16,275 nt of DNA from Oceanococcus sp041624435 (GCA_041624435.1 JBFJVB010000065.1:1-16275); one strand, 5' to 3'; shown: positions 1 to 7,642, counted from the first letter of the stretch. Translations and numbers: made by a program. Notes: generated by a model not told the origin, from the letters alone.

Positions 1-132
1 ACCGAGATCGCGTTTCTGCTGGGCTTTTCCGATCAGAGCAATTTCAACCGGGCGTTCCGGCGCTGGACCGGCCAGTCGCCGCGAGCGTTTCGGGCGCAAC
101 GCTTGCTTGGAGAGCCGCCGGCTGCGGGCTGA
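1..132 (+). CDS. AraC-family transcriptional regulator, C-terminal end (partial)
   Basis: Only the last 43 codons are present; the gene begins before the window and ends at TGA 130-132. The visible protein carries the second helix-turn-helix of the AraC/XylS DNA-binding domain: I-A-x-x-L-G-F-S-D-Q-S-N-F-N-R-A-F-R-R-W, then G-Q-S-P-R-A-F-R. This is the classical family signature, in which the G-F-S-D turn leads into the recognition helix and the G-x-S-P-x-x-[FY]-R motif follows. The family regulates transcription by binding promoter DNA, usually through an N-terminal ligand or dimerisation domain that cannot be seen here. The tail after the motif is short, about ten residues. The target genes cannot be told from the fragment. 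The next gene lies about 250 bp downstream beyond a possible hairpin, so it is probably not in the same operon. Confidence 0.93.
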   Translation, partial: TEIAFLLGFSDQSNFNRAFRRWTGQSPRAFRAQRLLGEPPAAG

Positions 133-215
133 GAGGCGGCGCTTTGGCCCAATCAGATGGATGGGCGGGTCAAGGCTGGCTGCATTTGAGTTTCTCTAAA
201 AAAATCATGGCGTTG

Positions 216-249
216 AAGAAGTTCTTTGAGAAGAGAGAGAGAACTTTTT
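216..249 (+). terminator. A+T-rich hairpin with U-run, possible terminator of the AraC gene
   Basis: A ten-base arm (216-225) can pair with 240-249, with one G-U pair, around a purine-rich loop of about 14 bases (226-239). The 3' arm itself ends in a run of five T, so it could act as a weak factor-independent terminator about 85 bp after the AraC stop codon. An upstream stretch, 190-197 followed by seven A, is partly complementary to the GAGA-rich loop, so an alternative fold is possible. The stem is low in GC, which argues against strong termination. The rest of 133-383 shows no coding signal. Confidence 0.35.
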
Positions 250-321
250 AGAAAACCTTGAGAAAATCTTCCGAAATCCCTGAAGCGCCGCAAGCCTTCT
301 GGCCGGCACTCTGTGGCCAGC

Positions 322-356
322 TTATCGGCCGGTCGCACCGCGAACCCTGTCGATAA
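322..356. promoter_or_regulatory. Inverted repeat TTATCG-N23-CGATAA in the leader of the exported-protein gene
   Basis: Perfect six-base arms lie at 322-327 and 351-356, about 28 bp before the start codon at 384. The position between a promoter region and a ribosome binding site would suit an operator or mRNA structure. Arms this short with a long spacer can occur by chance. A longer repeat with the same TTATC/GATAA core lies upstream of the sulfatase gene at 7745-7772. Confidence 0.2.
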
Positions 357-370
357 ATCAACCATCGCAC

Positions 371-376
371 AGGAGA
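371..376 (+). promoter_or_regulatory. Ribosome binding site AGGAGA for the exported-protein gene
   Basis: AGGAGA ends seven bases before the ATG at 384. This spacing favours ATG 384 over the in-frame TTG at 378, which would be only one base from the site. Confidence 0.75.
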
Positions 377-383
377 TTTGCGC

Positions 384-686
384 ATGCGCACTACCACGAA
401 GCTTTTCGTCGCAAGCTTGGGAATAATCACGTTGCTCGGAACAACAACGGCCAGCGCCGAGACCAGGGCGGCCAGCGCCCCGGATGGACCCCTGGGTATG
501 GCCATTGCCCTGCAGGGTGACCATGCGCTGCTCAAGGTCATCGCCTCATCGGCTGAATCGATTGCGCCGGCCATTCGCCAGCAGATGGCGGGCGCATTGC
601 CGCGCTATTCAAGCGTCGGCGAGTCGGATCCGGCGCAGCGTGCGAACAGCCGTGCCGAGCTGGCGGTACTGATGCCTGTGCATTGA
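384..686 (+). CDS. Small exported protein of unknown function (100 aa)
   Basis: I do not recognise a family. The protein starts with a clear signal peptide: a basic start (M-R-T-T-T-K), a hydrophobic core to about residue 20, and a signal peptidase I-type A-S-A site near residues 23-25. A mature chain of about 75 residues should therefore reach the periplasm or beyond. The mature part is Ala-rich with few charged patches. It has no cysteine, no metal motif and no further membrane segment, and a segment around residues 48-70 (L-L-K-V-I-A-S-S-A-E-S-I-A-P-A-I-R-Q-Q-M-A) looks amphipathic-helical. The start at ATG 384 is supported by a good ribosome binding site at 371-376. The gene lies 110 bp before the likely start of the kinase-regulator gene on the same strand, so co-transcription is likely. 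A role as ligand, partner or output of that regulator is inference only. Confidence 0.7.
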   Translation: MRTTTKLFVASLGIITLLGTTTASAETRAASAPDGPLGMAIALQGDHALLKVIASSAESIAPAIRQQMAGALPRYSSVGESDPAQRANSRAELAVLMPVH

Positions 687-796
687 GGGCGACCGCTCCC
701 GTGCCAGCGATCGACCGGCTCAAGTATTCGGCCTCCACTGGCTTGGTTACACTAGGCTGCGTAGCCAGCGACCTGCTGGCAGGCAGCGGAAGTGAA

Positions 797-3700
797 ATGG
801 GCGCCAACAACAGCGAATCAGAACCGGTCCGGTGGCGCTTTGCGAATGCGCAATACAATGAGCGGACCCATGAGCTGATGGTTGGGGGCGCCGCGGTCGC
901 GCTGGAGCCCAAACCCCTGGATGTGCTGCTCTGCCTGCTGCGTGCCGAGGGTGAGCTGGTCACCAAGGAAGAATTGTTTGACGTGGTGTGGTCCGGCCGG
1001 GTTGTCACCGACGGGGTGCTGTCACAGGCCATCTGGCGAATTCGTGAGGTGCTTGGTGATGTGGATCGTTCCATGTTGCGCACCGTGCACGGTTATGGCT
1101 ATCGCCTGGATGTACCCATCGAGATTGAAGGCCGCGATGTGCCCGGCACGCGGCTGCAGCTTGAGGCCGGTCAATCCCTGCCCAATCTGCCGGACTGGAT
1201 ACTGGAGGAATGCCTGCAGACGCGGCCGGCGAATGAGCTGTGGCGAATTCGCGATGCGCATGGGGGGCAACGCCGGGTCCTGAAGCTGGCACTGGATGAA
1301 CGCGCGCAGCGGGCCCTGAAGCGCGAAGTGACCCTGAACAAGGTGCTGCGCGCCGAACTGGGCGATGATGCGCCCCTGGCCCCGCTGCTGGACTGGCAGT
1401 TTGAGACCAGTCCGGCCTGGATCCAGATGCCCTGGTATGAACACGGCAGTCTGAGCGACTGGCTGCAGGCTCAGGGCGGGCCGGCCAGGATCGCATTGTC
1501 CCGCCGGCTGAGCATCGTGGCCGAGGCGGCAGAAGCACTGGCCCAGGCCCATGCCCTGGGGGTGATGCACAAGGACATCAAGCCCGGCAATTTGCTGGTG
1601 GCACAGGGCGGCCAGGAGCCTCGTCTGCTGCTGTGTGATTTTGGCAGCGGCACGGTCAAGAGTCGCGAGCGCCTGGATCAGGCCGGGGTAACGGTGATGG
1701 GGTTCACCAGAACCGTGCATGCCGACTCCTCGACCAGCGGCACGCCGGCCTACATGGCACCGGAAGTACTCAAGGGTGGGGTGTTTTCCGAGCAGTCGGA
1801 TATCTACGCGCTGGGCATCTTGCTGTATCAGATGACGATCGGCGATCTGAACGAACCCTTGGCACCGGGCTGGGAAGAAGATGTTGCGGATCCCGGCCTG
1901 CGCGCGATCATCGCCGAGGCCTGTGCCGGCAAACCGGCCCGGCGCATTCCCTCCATGACGGCCCTGGCTGAGCGTATTCGGAACTGGAAAGCCGCAGCGG
2001 ATGCGGTGACCGCCCCGGCGGGGCCACGGCTGCTGCCGAGCTGGAACCGGCGTATCGTTGCGGCTGCCTTGATCGCGCTGTGCGCGGCCCTGTGGCTGTG
2101 GACGCAGGGCCCATGGAGTCCGGCCGAATGGAACGCGGGTGATCCGGCGGCAGGGGCTTCAGCGCAATCGCCGCCACGGGTGGCGATCCTGGCCTTTGAT
2201 CTGCTCGGCCTGGATGCACAGACTCAGACGGTCATGGGCGGCCTGCAGGACGCCCTGATCGCAGATCTGGCGGGTCTGGCGGGTTTTCGACTGGTGCAAG
2301 GCCACAATCTGGCGGCACTCGGGATGGTCGACGCCCCTACGGCGCAAATTGGTCAGGCCTTGAAGGCGGATCGCCTGATTCGCGGCTCCGTGCAGCAGGT
2401 GGGAGAGCAGTTGCGGGTCAATTTGCAGATTGTGAATGCCGCGCGTGGCGAGGCGGTCTGGGGGCAGTCGATTCAGGGCACCCGCAACAATCTGTTCGCC
2501 GTACAGACCGATATTGCCCAGGCCCTGGCGGCGGCCCTGGGTACGCAACTGTCTGCCGAGGTCGCCCAGGCCGTGAACAACGCGGCATACGAGGCCTACC
2601 TGGAGGCTTTGTCCATCTGGAAAAAAGGCGGCAGCGACGAGCAGGCCTTTGCGTCGAAAATCGATCAGGCGCTGGCGTTGGAGCCCAACTTCATCGATGC
2701 CCATGTGCTGGCCTTGCTGAAAGCGGCACGCGACTACTGGTTCTCCATGACCACGCGTGCTGCGGCCGAAGCGCGCATCGCCAGGCATCTGTCCGCGCTT
2801 GAAGGCCAGGAGACGCCGCCGGTCAAACTGGCCACCGCCCGCGCCGTCCGGCGGTATTACCTTGATCATGACCCGCGCGGTGGGGTCGAAATCCTGGCGC
2901 CGTTCCGCCGCCAGCTGCTGCGTAATTCCGAATCGGCCATGTTTTACGCCTACATGCTGCGCCGTATGGGCCGGACGGATGAGGCCTTCAGCATTCTTGA
3001 CCAGGTGATCGATCAGGACCCGTCGGCCAGCGTGCCGGTGGAAACCAAAGCCGAACTGATGGCGTTTCTGGGCCGGGGCGGCGATGCCGTGGCCCTGCTG
3101 CGCGAGGCGTCAAGCCGCTTTGGCGCGCAGACTCGTTTCGCGATGAAGATTGCATCGTTCGGTTACCAGCTCACCGGCGATCTGCGCTTTGTGCGCTGGG
3201 GACGTCAGGCGATGGCCAAGGACGCTGAACACAGCGGCAAGCTCCACTTCGCCGACCTGGAAATTGCCCGCCGCCAGCAGGATCTGGAAACCATTCGGAC
3301 ACTGGCCAGAAATCTTGCGGGAGAGGACAAGACCAGCTCCGGTCACGGACGCATGCCTCAAGAACTGGGTGTGGCGCTGGCCTTGCGCGCGGGGCAGGGA
3401 CCGGCTGAAGAAATCAACGCTTTGGCCCGAAGCGCGCTGGTCAAACTTCACAACTGGCGTCAGGAATCCGATAGCCACGCCAGACGCAGCACCATGGCCC
3501 TGACGCTGGCTCTGCTGGGTCGTGCCGACGAGGCGGTCGCGTTGAGCGCCGAGGTCGAAGCGGCCTATCCATTGGAGCGTGATCAGCTGGAGGCCGCGGA
3601 TCGCCTGCTGGAAGCCGCCGCTATCCATGCCTTAATTGGAGATGAAACGGGCATGTTGCAACGGCTCGAATCGGTCAGCGCCTCAAGCTTCATCAGCATG

Positions 3701-3859
3701 AATCTATGTGCAATTCCCTACGAAATAGGGCATCAGGCCATCTGGCAAATCGCCGCTGCCCGTGCGTTTATCAGCGCGCAGTGCGAGCCGATCTGGGCGC
3801 GTAATCGCCGCGAGCTGCTCCCGGTACTGGCTGAACTGGAGGGAGAAGGGAGTACCTGA
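797..3859 (+). CDS. Winged-helix / Ser-Thr protein kinase / TolB-like / TPR transmembrane signalling regulator
   Basis: This 1020-residue protein combines DNA binding and kinase signalling. Residues about 11-110 form an OmpR/CadC-type winged helix, ending in the typical T-V-H-G-Y-G-Y-R-L. Residues about 130-410 form a Hanks-type kinase: Lys163 (V-L-K-L), helix-C Glu177, H258-K-D260-I-K-P-G-N265 catalytic loop, D281-F-G and A321-P-E. All core catalytic residues are present, but no glycine-rich loop is obvious. One membrane helix lies at about 420-437. About 459-582 resembles the TolB-like N-terminal domain of CadC-like regulators and adenylate cyclases (V-A-I-L-A-F...G-L-Q-D-A-L). The rest is helical, with TPR-like repeats. 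Kinase and winged helix should face the cytoplasm and the TPR tail the periplasm. I prefer ATG 797 because the winged helix follows at once. A TTG at 683 would add 38 unconserved residues and overlap the previous stop. Kinase substrate and DNA target are unknown. Confidence 0.9.
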   Translation: MGANNSESEPVRWRFANAQYNERTHELMVGGAAVALEPKPLDVLLCLLRAEGELVTKEELFDVVWSGRVVTDGVLSQAIWRIREVLGDVDRSMLRTVHGYGYRLDVPIEIEGRDVPGTRLQLEAGQSLPNLPDWILEECLQTRPANELWRIRDAHGGQRRVLKLALDERAQRALKREVTLNKVLRAELGDDAPLAPLLDWQFETSPAWIQMPWYEHGSLSDWLQAQGGPARIALSRRLSIVAEAAEALAQAHALGVMHKDIKPGNLLVAQGGQEPRLLLCDFGSGTVKSRERLDQAGVTVMGFTRTVHADSSTSGTPAYMAPEVLKGGVFSEQSDIYALGILLYQMTIGDLNEPLAPGWEEDVADPGLRAIIAEACAGKPARRIPSMTALAERIRNWKAAADAVTAPAGPRLLPSWNRRIVAAALIALCAALWLWTQGPWSPAEWNAGDPAAGASAQSPPRVAILAFDLLGLDAQTQTVMGGLQDALIADLAGLAGFRLVQGHNLAALGMVDAPTAQIGQALKADRLIRGSVQQVGEQLRVNLQIVNAARGEAVWGQSIQGTRNNLFAVQTDIAQALAAALGTQLSAEVAQAVNNAAYEAYLEALSIWKKGGSDEQAFASKIDQALALEPNFIDAHVLALLKAARDYWFSMTTRAAAEARIARHLSALEGQETPPVKLATARAVRRYYLDHDPRGGVEILAPFRRQLLRNSESAMFYAYMLRRMGRTDEAFSILDQVIDQDPSASVPVETKAELMAFLGRGGDAVALLREASSRFGAQTRFAMKIASFGYQLTGDLRFVRWGRQAMAKDAEHSGKLHFADLEIARRQQDLETIRTLARNLAGEDKTSSGHGRMPQELGVALALRAGQGPAEEINALARSALVKLHNWRQESDSHARRSTMALTLALLGRADEAVALSAEVEAAYPLERDQLEAADRLLEAAAIHALIGDETGMLQRLESVSASSFISMNLCAIPYEIGHQAIWQIAAARAFISAQCEPIWARNRRELLPVLAELEGEGST

Positions 3860-5986
3860 TCAGGCTTCGTCCAAACCGAAGTCACCCTGCATTCCATGCT
3901 TGAGCAGGCGTTTGCGAAACTCGGCCTTGGCGGATTCATACAGCGCCATGTCCTGGCTGTTGGCCTGTTTGATCTGCTCCAGGAGTTCGCTGGGCACCTC
4001 TGCGACACCGCCTTGCTCCGGCAGGGCGCGATTTTTGTCCAGGCACTCCAATTGAATGCCCGTTTCTGCCGCAAACAACTCCAGGGACAACGGGTAGTAC
4101 TCGCTGAGCCCGACGAAATACAGATTCTGGACCGATACGCCCTGAAGATAGGACGATTGCTCGTTGTGTAGCCGCGGGTTTTCCAGATAGGTTTCCAGCG
4201 GCATGTCCAAGCCATAGCGTTGCACCCGATGGTTGTAGTCCGAGATATAGCGTTTCACCGGATCCCTTAAAATGGCCACCCAGCGATCGGTGAAGCCGTC
4301 AAGCAGCTTGTGGTAATCGGCGTATTTGATATGGCCGCAATAGCTCAGCGTGCCGGAATCGCGCAGTACATCAGCCAGGGCATAAGGGGCATTCCCGTAG
4401 AGCGTCGACAGGACCAGCGGACTGGTTTCGGCCTCGCGCTCGGTGTAGTCGCAAACCACCCGGTCGCCAAATTTCTCCGCCAGCGCGACCCGAAACGAAG
4501 TTCCGCAGGTCTTGGGAACATGAATGAAGACAAACGGCTTGAGGCTGGTAGTCGATTCCGTTGAGGCATTCGCCCTCCATAGTCGGGGGCTACCGGACAG
4601 GTGACGGCCTGTTTCCCGCTCGCGCACGCCAACGACAACCCGATCAGGCAAGTTCAGCTTTGCCGAATCGAACTCGAAGGCACAGCGACCGGTGTCATCA
4701 GCACCGGCCTTGACCAGGCTGGCGCGAAACTCGTTGGCCATTCGGGAATCGACCAGTTGATTGTTGAAATACAGATCGACACAGGCGGGTTTTTCTACAT
4801 TCTCGAATTTCGCCCAACCGGGTATGCGATCGGCGGTAATTTCTCCCAAACAGCCCTTCAAAATGAACTGCGAGGGGGGTAAGGGCTTTTTCGCCTTGTC
4901 CTTCAATCGAGCGGTAAATCGGCCGAAATGGTTGTAGCCGGAATCCACGATGAATTCGCTGTATTCGCGAGCCTGCGCCTGCGTTGCTTCCCTGCCCAGG
5001 AACTGCCCCAGCTCTCGCACGGCCTGCTCGCGCGCCATCAGGGCTTTTTCGTAACTCATGACCAGCAAGGGCGCCTGCTCTTTCCGGATGAATCTGAACA
5101 GCTGAGCATAGCGTCGGTTTGCTTCAGCCAGGGCGGACTTGAGGGCAATGCCTTCCTGGCGCCGGTAGGACGAGGCGACCCCGGTCACATCTCGGGTGAC
5201 CACGATGAAATGCGGATTGCGCAGTGTCGATCTGATCTTGTCCAGGTATCTGAACGCTTCCGGGTATTTCCAGCCCCAGACCGCATGGCTTGCGTTGTTA
5301 CGCCTGATTTTGGCGATGAGCTGGCGTTTGTCACTGAGCTGAAATTCGGGGTCTTCCGAGCTGTCGTCTGACAGATCGGTGCCCATGGGTATGCCCAGCA
5401 AACGAACCAGGCCGGCGCACATCGACGTGCCCCCTCTGGACACGCCCAGCACAACCACGGTTTTTGCGTCCGCATGAAGATCTGGCGCATTGATGACATG
5501 GCACACCCGGGAAGATTCGGTCTGCTCCGTGTCAATCTGGCCAATGTCGTCGCGGTTGATCCCTGGGCGTGAGCTGGGGTGCATCAGCTCCAGGGGGCTG
5601 CCTTGCAACTCGGTCCGGGATTGGTCCCGGGCCACGGCAAATAACCGCAGCTGATTGGCGCCGCGCTGGAGTCTGGGCAGAATTTCGCGTTCTCCGAAGA
5701 GAAAGCCGCAGGTCCCCTTGCCATACTTGCCCTGACGAGCGGCAAACGGGCGCCAATCGGCGGCCAGCTTCCGGGCGGCAATCTCCCCGTTGATCATCAG
5801 CATGACTTCAACCGGCGCTTCGCCAGCCGAATTGGCTGCCCAGCCACGCACCATTCTGGCCGAGGCATAGCCGATCATGCCGTGGAGGTGTTCTTCGGTT
5901 CGCGATGAGGAACGGCGAAGTAGGGAATTCTGCAAGTATTCGGCAATCAAGATAAGCCGACCCGATGGTAGGAGGGAACAGGACAA
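3860..5986 (-). CDS. Bifunctional-type protein with two sulfotransferase domains, each preceded by a repeated accessory domain
   Basis: Sulfotransferases move sulfuryl groups from PAPS to sugars or other acceptors. Numbered from TTG 5986 (708 aa), the order is accessory domain A1 (about 34-135), sulfotransferase ST1 (about 176-357), accessory domain A2 (about 376-470) and sulfotransferase ST2 (about 484-708). ST1 has the 5'-phosphosulfate loop G181-V-S-R-G-G-T-S and the 3'-phosphate strand V-V-T-R265-D...S-S-Y. ST2 has H489-V-P-K-T-C-G-T-S and I-L-R574-D-P...Y-x-S-D-Y, as in Sulfotransfer_2-like enzymes. A1 and A2 share a G-x-x-G...G-W-A opening, a hydrophobic strand before N-G/N-N, G-x-C-x-F-x-F, and a closing G-S-P. 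No signal peptide is seen, so it is probably cytoplasmic, acting on a nascent glycan (inference). The start is uncertain: TTG 5986 has no good ribosome site, and ATG 5878 would begin inside A1. The stop TGA abuts the convergent kinase stop. Confidence 0.85.
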   Translation of the reverse strand: MSCSLLPSGRLILIAEYLQNSLLRRSSSRTEEHLHGMIGYASARMVRGWAANSAGEAPVEVMLMINGEIAARKLAADWRPFAARQGKYGKGTCGFLFGEREILPRLQRGANQLRLFAVARDQSRTELQGSPLELMHPSSRPGINRDDIGQIDTEQTESSRVCHVINAPDLHADAKTVVVLGVSRGGTSMCAGLVRLLGIPMGTDLSDDSSEDPEFQLSDKRQLIAKIRRNNASHAVWGWKYPEAFRYLDKIRSTLRNPHFIVVTRDVTGVASSYRRQEGIALKSALAEANRRYAQLFRFIRKEQAPLLVMSYEKALMAREQAVRELGQFLGREATQAQAREYSEFIVDSGYNHFGRFTARLKDKAKKPLPPSQFILKGCLGEITADRIPGWAKFENVEKPACVDLYFNNQLVDSRMANEFRASLVKAGADDTGRCAFEFDSAKLNLPDRVVVGVRERETGRHLSGSPRLWRANASTESTTSLKPFVFIHVPKTCGTSFRVALAEKFGDRVVCDYTEREAETSPLVLSTLYGNAPYALADVLRDSGTLSYCGHIKYADYHKLLDGFTDRWVAILRDPVKRYISDYNHRVQRYGLDMPLETYLENPRLHNEQSSYLQGVSVQNLYFVGLSEYYPLSLELFAAETGIQLECLDKNRALPEQGGVAEVPSELLEQIKQANSQDMALYESAKAEFRKRLLKHGMQGDFGLDEA

Positions 5987-6057
5987 TCATTCACGCACAG
6001 CTTTACCGGGCCGGAGAATTCCCCGAGCCCGTGGCATGAATCGATACGATGGTCAAA

Positions 6058-6070
6058 TTGTACTATACAA
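6058..6070 (-). promoter_or_regulatory. Candidate promoter/operator (TTGTA-CTA-TACAA palindrome with minus-strand TATAGT) before the sulfotransferase gene
   Basis: In the 138-bp gap between the sulfatase stop and the sulfotransferase start there is a perfect five-base inverted repeat around CTA. Read on the minus strand it contains TATAGT (6067-6062), a good -10 match about 75 bp before TTG 5986. No convincing -35 hexamer stands 16-18 bp upstream, so activator dependence or chance are both possible. The nine-base string TTGTATAGT also occurs before the MFS gene at 15477-15485. Confidence 0.3.
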
Positions 6071-6124
6071 GCCGAGCGCTGATTCTGCCGTGATCGCAAC
6101 ATCACATCCCGCCACGGCCTGCGA

Positions 6125-7642
6125 TCAGTCAATCAGGCCGTTGTATCGATACAGCGCACGTTCGTGCGGTGTCAGCGGTTTGGCCGGCAAGCCCGGTGGA
6201 GACAGCGATTGGCTCCAGGCAGACAGCTGTCCTTCCAGATCGGCCACGATGTCCGGATAGGTGTCGCTGACATCCATCAACTCGCCGCCGGTGCTCTGAT
6301 GGTCAAACAACAGGGTTTTTTCGTTGCCCAGGCGGATGAGCTTCCAGCGCTGGGTGCGAATCGCACTTTGGGTGACCCAGCGCCAGTAGAGTGTTTCATG
6401 CGCGGGCTGAGGATCGGGGGCGGATAGAATGGGAATCAGATCAACCCCTTCGGTGGCGCCCAGCTCAGTGACGCCGGCCTGCACCAGGGCGGTTCTGGCC
6501 ACGTCCAGGGAACTGAGGGGGAAGTCGTAGACCTGGCCGCCAGGCACAGTCCCCGGCCAGGCGAGCACAAAGGGGACGCGAATGCCACCGTCAGTCAACA
6601 TACCTTTTTCGCCCACCAACGGATCATTGAGCGATCCATCCCAATCGGGCGGTATCACCGGGGCGCCATTGTCCCCAATGAAGAAAATCAAGGTTTCCTG
6701 AGTCAGATTCAGCGTTTCCAGGGCCTGGCGGATCGCGCCGACGCCACGGTCAATGGCAAATATCATGGCCAGCCCGAGGCGACGTTTCTCATCGGCTTCG
6801 TCCGCGAAATGTGCCTGATCCGCTTGCGGCGCCTCCAATGGCACATGAGGGGCGAAATACGGCAGATACAAGAAGAACGGCTTCTGAGCATGACGCTTGA
6901 TAAAGCTGACCGCCCAGTCGGTCGCAACGTCGACTCTGAACCGATTGTCTTCAACCCGCTGGGGCGGATTGTTAACCGGAGTTCCGTTGGTGTCGTGCGA
7001 GGCCGTGAAGAAATTCAGATAGCCTTCGAAATACTCGTCGAAGCCCTGGCCCAGAGCAAAATAATCCTGCGGATTGGCCCCGGCCGGAACATTGTGGCGG
7101 TTGCTGTCCTGGATGCCCAGATGCCATTTTCCGGCCATGCCGGATACATAGCCGCGCGTTTTCAAATGCTCCGCGATGGTGACTTGCTCCGGTGTGAGCG
7201 GGCCATTTTCGTTGTTCTCCAGACCAAAACGGCCCTGGTAAACGCCGGTCAGCAGCCCCGCCCGAGACGGTACACATTGCGGCGCAGTGACATACCCGTT
7301 TGTCGCCAGCACGCCCTCGCCGGCGAGCTGGTCAATGTTCGGTGTCAGGACTTCATCTCGAACCTTCTGTGCACCCAGATCAGCATAGCCATGATCATCC
7401 GTGAAAATGACCACGATATTCGGTGGCCTTTTCTGCGCAGGGGCCGGATTTTCAGGCGCGGGAGCTGCAGGATCAGGTGCGGCCAGCTCCGGGCTGGCTG
7501 TCGGGGAGGCGGGTTGCTGCTGGGCGGGATTGCTCTCGCCGCCCATCTGGCAGCCCGAAAAAAACAGGACCGTGGCGGTAGCCAATGCCAGGATTGGCAA
7601 TTCTTCAGGGCCGCCGCTGGGACCGTCAGCGCGTTTTGACAT
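6125..7642 (-). CDS. Lipoprotein-type formylglycine-dependent sulfatase
   Basis: This 505-residue member of the alkaline phosphatase/sulfatase superfamily hydrolyses sulfate esters, often on polysaccharides. The active-site motif C123-V-P-S-R-A-G-L-L-T-G is the C-x-P-S-R signature whose cysteine is oxidised to formylglycine. Calcium-binding D82-D83 lie in N-I-V-V-I-F-T-D-D-H-G, followed by G-K172-W-H174-L-G, H266 (P-H-V-P), D324-N325 in I-G-D-N-G-A-P, and K346 in E-K-G-M. The N-terminus has a hydrophobic stretch ending in a lipobox F-S-G-C31, then an Ala/Pro-rich tether (about 40-72), which suggests a lipid-anchored enzyme in the periplasm or outer membrane. The length is normal for the family. 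ATG 7642 gives the shortest start that keeps the signal peptide; AGG about eight bases upstream is a weak ribosome site. The gene lies upstream of the two-domain sulfotransferase gene on the same strand, 138 bp apart. The substrate is unknown. A formylglycine-generating enzyme must be encoded elsewhere. Confidence 0.94.
   Translation of the reverse strand: MSKRADGPSGGPEELPILALATATVLFFSGCQMGGESNPAQQQPASPTASPELAAPDPAAPAPENPAPAQKRPPNIVVIFTDDHGYADLGAQKVRDEVLTPNIDQLAGEGVLATNGYVTAPQCVPSRAGLLTGVYQGRFGLENNENGPLTPEQVTIAEHLKTRGYVSGMAGKWHLGIQDSNRHNVPAGANPQDYFALGQGFDEYFEGYLNFFTASHDTNGTPVNNPPQRVEDNRFRVDVATDWAVSFIKRHAQKPFFLYLPYFAPHVPLEAPQADQAHFADEADEKRRLGLAMIFAIDRGVGAIRQALETLNLTQETLIFFIGDNGAPVIPPDWDGSLNDPLVGEKGMLTDGGIRVPFVLAWPGTVPGGQVYDFPLSSLDVARTALVQAGVTELGATEGVDLIPILSAPDPQPAHETLYWRWVTQSAIRTQRWKLIRLGNEKTLLFDHQSTGGELMDVSDTYPDIVADLEGQLSAWSQSLSPPGLPAKPLTPHERALYRYNGLID

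Noticed and set aside
683..796. TTG start at 683 for the kinase-regulator
   Set aside because: It would overlap the previous stop and add 38 residues with no similarity to the winged-helix domain. ATG 797 with a purine-rich GGAAG upstream begins just before the domain.
1022..1720. Open frame of 232 codons on the minus strand opposite the winged-helix/kinase gene
   Set aside because: It overlaps the kinase catalytic core, and the antisense protein is compositionally odd (Gln/His/Pro-rich) with no motif.
6809..7639. Open frame of 276 codons on the plus strand opposite the sulfatase
   Set aside because: The sulfatase reading has all catalytic motifs; the antisense reading has no recognisable fold and no plausible start context.
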